Source: Manduca sexta
Lineage: Eukaryota > Arthropoda > Insecta > Lepidoptera > Sphingidae
Direction: 5' to 3'
Length of the DNA: 64,000 nt
NCBI RefSeq assembly: GCF_014839805.1
Contig: NC_051116.1
Location: 434,001 to 498,000 of the forward strand
Shown: one piece after another, positions 57,643 to 64,000 of the stretch
Layout: every line of letters begins with the position of its first letter
How positions within the stretch are numbered: position 1 is the stretch's first letter
Position numbers and translations under genes: made by a program
Notes under the pieces: generated by a model
Databases searched by the model: none
Told to the model about the DNA's origin: nothing
Seen by the model: only the letters and a program-made list of their open reading frames with translations

Positions 57643-57978
57643 TTAAACAATAAGCCAAAATGGAGCCTAAAAACATAATAATATCATCTAGCTGAATTTT
57701 AAATAACGAGCCAATTAAAATAGTTTAAACTTTTGAAAATGTAGTGTTATTTCGTTCCACTTAATCTATACTAATCTATGAATTACTATACCATTGAAGT
57801 GTCTCTGAGTGTTTTATTTGAACGTGTTATTCTCAGAAACTACTGTTTCTATTTTGAAAATTCGTTTACTAATGGGAAGCTACATTATCCCTCAGTGCTA
57901 TAAACTAGTTTTTATTCCGGGAATTAACTCACACGTGGGCGTAGTCGCGAATAAATATAGCAATAATAAAATCAATCT

Positions 57979-58150
57979 TATCTATCTATACATATAAAAA
58001 TGAATCCCTATTTCCCTTGTCACGCCATCACTCGTGAACGGCTGGACCGATTTCACTATTTTTTTTTTTGTTGTGTTTGTTATTGTCAGGAGAAGATTCT
58101 TATGAAAGAAAAAATTCAAAAAATTGCGCGGCCAATTTGAAAATTTAATA
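57979..58150 (+). mobile_element. Helitron 5' end fragment
   Basis: TCTATACATATAAAAATGAA followed by CTCGTGAACGGCTGGACCGA resembles the 5' end of the Helitron at 49273. No 3' terminus was found nearby. Confidence 0.5.
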
Positions 58151-59610
58151 AAACTTAACGAAAATATTAATTTTATATAACTGTCAATTGTTTGAAATAA
58201 CTGTCAACGATTGACAGAATGCGCGCTGCAAATTCATAGTTAAGACGGGACAACGTCTGTCGGGTCTGTTAGTGTGTTATAAAAATACATCTTAATTTGG
58301 GTGGTTTTTCTCAATGAATTTTTATCGTTCATAAAAACGAGTAACTGATTACTAGAAAAAATCTAGTTCGTGAATATCGAATTACAATTAAGTTGTTTGA
58401 CTTTAATTATATAGTGACGGTATCTATGAAGGCCCACCTAGATTTAAAAAGCATAATTAGATCGTTTCATGAAATAATACTAAGAAAACCATTTGATAAA
58501 TTGCAACATATTATAAATTTTATAATAAATAACGTAGTTAGTTATTGCATTCCAAAAAAATATACCTCAAACATGTATGGTGGGCCTTGTTAGGAACCGG
58601 GCTTTCTTTGGTCACACTACCTTATTTATAAATTCTAGAATCTATCAGAAATAAATCTATCCAATATAATTATACTTTAAATCAACAACCTTATGATTTT
58701 GTCAATAATTATTATTAAATAAAACATGAATGAAAACTAAGTCATATCCGGGCTTGAAATAATGTCTTTAACTAACATCACGTTGGAATTTGGCCCTCAA
58801 GAGTGAGAATGGAGAAGAAAAATGGTTTGAAATAGAACAAGTATTAGACACAATCACTTTTATTACAATTAGTGTAGAATGATTTTTACTTATAGTATAA
58901 TTTTTAATTTTACTACTCAACTGTATTTATTTTTTTTTTATGACGCTATTCTTTTTTTGCAACGTTACCTACTTAGTTTTATTATTCACACAAAGTAATT
59001 AGAAGTATAATAAAATTCGTGGTAGAATTATTATGTTACTTAAATGTTTTGTTTTTAATTTAACCTGTGTTCTAACTTCTAGTAATATAATTTTTCTAAC
59101 ATATAGAAGACTTTACACTGTCAGAAAACAATTTGACCTATTTTTCGTAAAGAATTCAAAGAATTTGTATATAAATTGGCAAATTGCACGCATTGTTGAC
59201 ATATTCAAATGAAATTCACGAATAAACGAATGACACAACGGTACAAAATGTTTGCGGGACCATTGTTTATAATAAAGTGGCAGAATAATCGTTCAATGGT
59301 TTTTGAATATTGTTATTGGATATTATCAGTTTTATATTTAAAATAATTTAACTTTTGATTAAGTACGTTGGATTAAAAGCCATTTTAAAATGACCTCGGT
59401 AAAGTATTACTAATCGTAGTAAGTAAAGGCCAGGGCTACATCATTATTACACGAAAAATTGACAAAATTGAATGCGTTAATTAATATAACAATTGTATAC
59501 TTTTCGAATAGCAATATTCTATTACAAACAGTAGGAAGTTTTTATAAAAAATAAATAATATTCATTATATAATTATTTTATTTCAATAGACGAAGAAGCC
59601 ATTTTAAAAC
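58151..59610. other. AT-rich interval without gene
   Basis: Nothing recognised. Confidence 0.45.
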
Positions 59611-59614
59611 TATT

Positions 59615-59905
59615 ACTGGTGGTAGGACTCTCATATGTGAAAGGCCGCCTGGGTAGGTACCATCGCAATGTCTACTTCTGCCGCCAAGCAACAATGTGTA
59701 GTCACTGTTGTGTTCCCGTTTGAAGGACATTGTAGCCAGTGTAACTACTGGACATAATAAGACTTAACATCTCATGTCTCAGGATGGCGAGCGCCGTGGA
59801 ATAACAAAAAGTTTGTAATGTAAGGTGTTGGATGGTAATTGTACTGTTTATGGGCGGTTGTATCGCTTACCATCAGGTGAACAGCAAGCTCGTCTCGTCA
59901 TTCAA
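59615..59905 (+). mobile_element. Repeat family 4 copy (plus)
   Basis: GGTGGTAGGACTCTCATATG, TTCTGCCGCCAAGCAACAAT, CTTAACATCTCATGTCTCAG and TTACCATCAGGTGAACAGC. Close to full length and parallel to 14580-14862. Confidence 0.82.
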
Positions 59906-61030
59906 AACAATAATAATAAAAAATACTTTATAACTAAGCTTCCTATTGCAAATGTACGTGTAGTAAGTATATCGAACAAAAAATCGTCTCATTAAAATAA
60001 TTCTGTACTTTCAAGTCGTAATAAAACATTTATAAACAGCTTATCTTTGTAGATAATTTAAAACCCATGTCAATCGTTTTTATAGTACGTATTTGGACTC
60101 GAACTTTTCCAAAATATATTTGACTTGGGAACGTAAAAAATTGATTTACAATAAAAGAGAATTTGTTATTATGCAGCTTGTTTAATTTAATTTGATTATA
60201 ATAAGGGGTTTTTGTTTTTAATTAATTAAAATTATATAATATAAAGTCTACTTATTTATAGTTACGTGTTACTGATGTGAATTGTTTTGTTTCTTTATCA
60301 AAAATATTACTTAAATTTTTGTTTACGTAACATTTATTTTATCCATCTTAATTTTCTAAGTTCCATTTTATTTTGTATAATTTGAAATAGGACCGGTTCT
60401 TTTAGCGAACAATTACTTTTTACTCTAAAAAGGGATGAAATAATATCCACTGAATTCAAAATAGAAATACAATAATAATTGTATACGGTGTTGTTAACAA
60501 TGCATTATCCTCGTGTAAAGAAAATATAATATTAAATAATCTAAATATAGAGACAACGACGGAAACCGTGTTTATTACAGATTCATACACCAGCGCCTCT
60601 GGCGGACGGAATTGTAAATCGAAAAAATCGTTGTGACTCCTTTGTGTTCGGCAAAGTGTTGAATATTCTTTTAAATATTTTAATTATTAATTCGTTATGG
60701 AACTGTAAGGTTGGTTTTTAATAGGTTTCTATATGTGTTCGTTTTTTTGTAATACCGACATCTATTGGTGTAGAATGGAACTATTTTCTAATGCTTTTGG
60801 ATGTAACCTTGCTAGCTAAAATGTGTTTTTCTTTTGTAATTATGCTTATTAGTTTATTTAGCAAGAAACAGTTATCAAATAGTTTCTAGACACCAGATAT
60901 GTCCTTACTTTATGTTGTTGTATAAATTCTTGTTTACCTTATTTTAGATACTTACAAATAATTCGAAATTCAAATTATAATTAATTTTATTTGTTTCATA
61001 TGTATACAAAAAAATATTCCTTTTATTCAC
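59906..61030. other. AT-rich interval without gene
   Basis: Only a short CpG patch and the CTCF-like word at 60590-60605 stand out. Confidence 0.45.
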
Positions 61031-61040
61031 ATACATAAAC

Positions 61041-61128
61041 TCACGCATTTATCACCGGGTTAGGCAACACAACTAGTTCACTTAGTTTAGTTGCTTCTGT
61101 CTACCCTTTAGGTGATAAAAGGCGTGAG
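61041..61128. repeat. Palindromic remnant of SINE family 2 termini
   Basis: ACTCACGCATTTATCACC on the left and GGTGATAAAAGGCGTGAGT on the right form an inverted pair around about 50 bases. Both arms resemble the 3' end of SINE family 2 (GATAAATGCGTGAT), so two opposed tails or a folded-back copy may have fused. Confidence 0.55.
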
Positions 61129-63319
61129 TATGTGTACCTACGTAGTATTATGTTACACCTACATTGTGTCAGAAGGCCCCTCCGTGGGCTGTATTGTGAA
61201 ATTAACATTATTAAACTTTAGAAATGACGTGCGAGATGTAACAGGGCTTAACGGTTAACGGAATGTCGTTTCATATACTTACAAAGGTAATGTATTTAGA
61301 TTTAAAATAATAATTTTGAAAATCGGGCCACAATTGGCGGAGTAATGGCGTAACAAACACGAAAAACATACAGTCGAATTGAGAATCTCCTCCTTTTTTG
61401 AAGTCGGTTAAAAATAAAACTATTTTACGGATTTTATCAGCTCACGGAACGCACCACGAAGGCTGAAAAATCTTCGAAATGTCGAGAGAAAATTATAACA
61501 AAAAAAAAACGAGATAAAGCTATAAAATAGTTTAAAAAAATGTCTAACATTCGCGTGAAAATAAGAAATCTGTACTTAGATTTTTTTTATGATTTTAATA
61601 TAATTTTTTCATATACTTAAATACATATTATAGTCTGGTTTCAACCAGGAATGCAGGGGTTACGCGGTTCAGCTATGATACGTTTTTAGTCCCCCAACCT
61701 TGTACTTAAACATTAGGGCCTTTACCTTACGTAAGGAGTTTTAACTGACGTAAGCACGTGAGAGGAGGATGAGGAATTTTGGTTACTTCAGCTGACAAGG
61801 GGGACTTGAGGTTCAAAATACATAAGTTTTGCTTAATACTTCAAGGCCTCCATAGGGGTCATATTAAAAAAAAAATCATTAAGGTTACCAAATAAAGAAT
61901 TTTTTATCAAGAGAGAGTGCAGGCGAACTCATGAGATAAAACTATTATAAGTAGGGTACCCTCCTAAGTACTCTTCTAGTTAAGATACTTGTAAGTAGGT
62001 AGTTATTACGACGCTGTGAATCTCACAACATTTTTTTTATTATACACACCAGACATTTACCGTTATAATTAAGTCAATGATATCAACACAAACAATTCAA
62101 TTTAAACCTTACGCACTTACCATAAGAGCTGTTCAATTGAAATTAATTATTCGCTGGCATCACTGATAAAAGAATTAAACCTTATGCTTTTTTACTTAAG
62201 ATTCGAAATTGAATGATGTGAATCTATAATAAAACCAGAGAATAAAATAAGCGCCGCGCCGTTGAATTATCGTTACAGATAGTGTATCGGAAAGATATGG
62301 GGATAGAGCGATACTACGATAGGACTATAGGACGATAGCACCTGCCTTATGTAATACGAATGGTTATTACTAAAACCCATAATAGATTGAGTCGTAAAAC
62401 AAACGTTTCATACCTTCATTATAATGTTAAAAAAAAATGAAATTTATCACGATTATCCGTTATTGCTAATAATTTTGTAGTCTTCAGTAAAAGTAATAAA
62501 TGATATCATTTCAAACCATATAACCAAATATGACAATTGGTTACAATCAGTAAAATAGTCAGGTATTTATGGTCTCTGATTATATTAGTCACCACTTTCA
62601 AGTTTTGTTATAGTTTTTTTTTTTTCGAAAAAATTACCACCAATTTCCTAAACCCGTAAATGTAAGGTTAGCCACATAAGAAAATATTAAAAAAAAATTA
62701 TCGCCTATACGCGTTTATTTCAATTTAATTTATTTTTTTTTTGTAAAGGGTGAAGTAATACCATTTTCTTTTATTTTTGTGAAGCTAAATATGTTGGTAA
62801 AAACACAAAAGTATAAATTTGATTGGGTTTGTTTTCAAATTTGTTCAATCAATTTTGTGGCTGTCTACAAAAAAGAGATTTATGCTTGACCATTTATTTC
62901 TTTCTAATTATAAAATCTAACCATTATTCTTGTCTAAAAAACAAAACTTCTACGGAAATTGTGCCCTATCGGCACCATATCAGTTAAGGCCTATATTGTA
63001 TACCATATGCATCATGTTTGACAGTTATATCTGCCTCATGAAGTCACGATACAATCGAATTATCGCAAACGTTTCATGAGGAGTGTTTCTAAATGTTGGG
63101 ATATAATTTAGCTCAACGTTAATCACATGAAAAATTAAACAATTTTTCGGATTCTATCGCGGTTTTAATATTTTAATTTTCTCGAAAAATAGTTTAATTT
63201 TAATGTCTAACATTCGCGTAAACATGAGAAATCATTATTAATTACGTGAATATAAAATATAAGAAATGTAAATGGGATAAAATCTTTTCTTATTTCTGGA
63301 TATTGTCATGATGCACATA
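61129..63319. other. AT-rich interval without gene
   Basis: It includes a degenerate copy of the GACGTTTCGAAGAC family at about 61425-61515 and another trace near 63145-63225. No exon recognised. Confidence 0.45.
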
Positions 63320-63500
63320 GCATCACGCCTTTTTCCCTTTCCAGGTGTAGGCAGAAGACACCTACATTTCACCTTTGTTAAGTCCCAAATACGGTGTGGG
63401 CCTATTGCCATTTACCGGACACATTTCGAAAAAGAGTAAGAAAAACCCATATCACTGCTCGGCCCGGAATTAGAACCCAAGACCTCAAGGCAATTGTTGT
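63320..63500 (-). mobile_element. SINE family 2 copy, diverged (minus)
   Basis: AGCATCACGCCTTTTTCCC at one side and AGAACCCAAGACCTCAAGG (degraded B-box region) at the other, in the order of 19345-19566. Confidence 0.6.
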
Positions 63501-63875
63501 TCATTAGCTGCAATATATCGATAGTTCTGTACACATACGACTTGCTGCAAATCCCCCAAGCTACAAAGTTGCAGAAGTAGGCTAGCAAGTCGACTTTTGA
63601 AATTTTTCTTGCTATATCTAAACAGTTTAAGGACCATAATTGATCTAGACAACGCGTTAGCAACAATCACTTGCAAATTGCCGGCTTATGCCATCTCGGC
63701 CTTGCGACACACACGTACATTGTCTAACTAAATGATAAATATCTACTGAATTAGAATTTGTTATGCTAATGTCGTTTCGTGATTTCTAGAGATGTTTTTA
63801 TATACATTATATTATTATATATTCATTTAGTTGTTCAATTAGTGTTGTCTAGTTATGTAATAAATCCTACAATGA

Positions 63876-64000
63876 TATAATGTCATTTTGATATTGTGTT
63901 AATAAATGAAATCATATTATAATCATCTTTATCTCTCCTAACATTATTCAAAAATACTTGCATGAATGACAAATATTTTTGCCAAAAATCCCGGTTTTAC
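63876..64000. mobile_element. MITE-B copy cut by the window end
   Basis: ATAATGTCATTTTGATATTG and ATGACAAATATTTTTGCCAA follow the left half of 17066-17394. The right end lies outside. Confidence 0.6.

Noticed and set aside
1..64000. CRISPR array, prophage, biosynthetic cluster or other multi-gene system
   Set aside because: None is present. The window is eukaryotic, gene-poor and repeat-rich; claiming a novel system would go beyond the sequence.

Overview
This is AT-rich eukaryotic nuclear DNA, almost certainly from a moth or butterfly (Lepidoptera). The evidence is three-fold: genes broken into short exons with GT-AG introns, a deduced pICln protein of animal type, and a dense mosaic of tRNA-derived SINEs, MITEs, Helitrons and RTE/Jockey-like LINE remnants of the kinds that fill lepidopteran introns. 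I see no bacterial operons, CRISPR array, prophage or convincing functional tRNA or rRNA gene. The species cannot be named from the sequence.

Gene content is low. (1) A complete icln gene (pICln/CLNS1A, an Sm-protein assembly chaperone of the methylosome) lies on the minus strand from about 7242 down to 1820. I built it by hand from six exons (7121-7242, 6159-6299, 5452-5541, 4439-4569, 2832-2942, 1820-1857). All junctions keep the frame and give 210 residues; a read-through of exon 5 to a stop at 2818 would give a 202-residue alternative. (2) A plus-strand exon carrying the first part of a MADF (Myb/SANT-like) domain starts at 21027 inside a CpG-rich island and ends in a consensus donor at 21222. 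No later exon of it was found, so the remaining 42.7 kb may be its first intron. (3) A small plus-strand exon at 9147-9204 has a good acceptor, an ATG and a consensus donor, and may begin another gene. (4) A GC-rich block ending in an ATG and donor at 52793 is a possible alternative first exon.

Layout: 1-1.8 kb holds a 97-bp tandem duplication and little else; 1.8-7.2 kb is icln with repeats in its introns; 7.2-20.7 kb is intergenic or intronic DNA packed with SINEs, MITEs and LINE tails; 20.7-21.4 kb is the MADF promoter and first exon; 21.4-64 kb is AT-rich putative intron with a repeat-rich centre (25-43 kb), a 745-bp Helitron at 49.3 kb, a hAT-type MITE at 46.9 kb and a TTAA-flanked MITE with perfect 99-bp inverted termini at 57.3 kb.

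The most informative signals are transposon archaeology rather than a new biochemical system. Several elements have readable target-site duplications. One SINE family and one hAT-like MITE family have inserted into each other in both directions, so they were active in overlapping periods. I did not find an undescribed multi-gene system and do not claim one.
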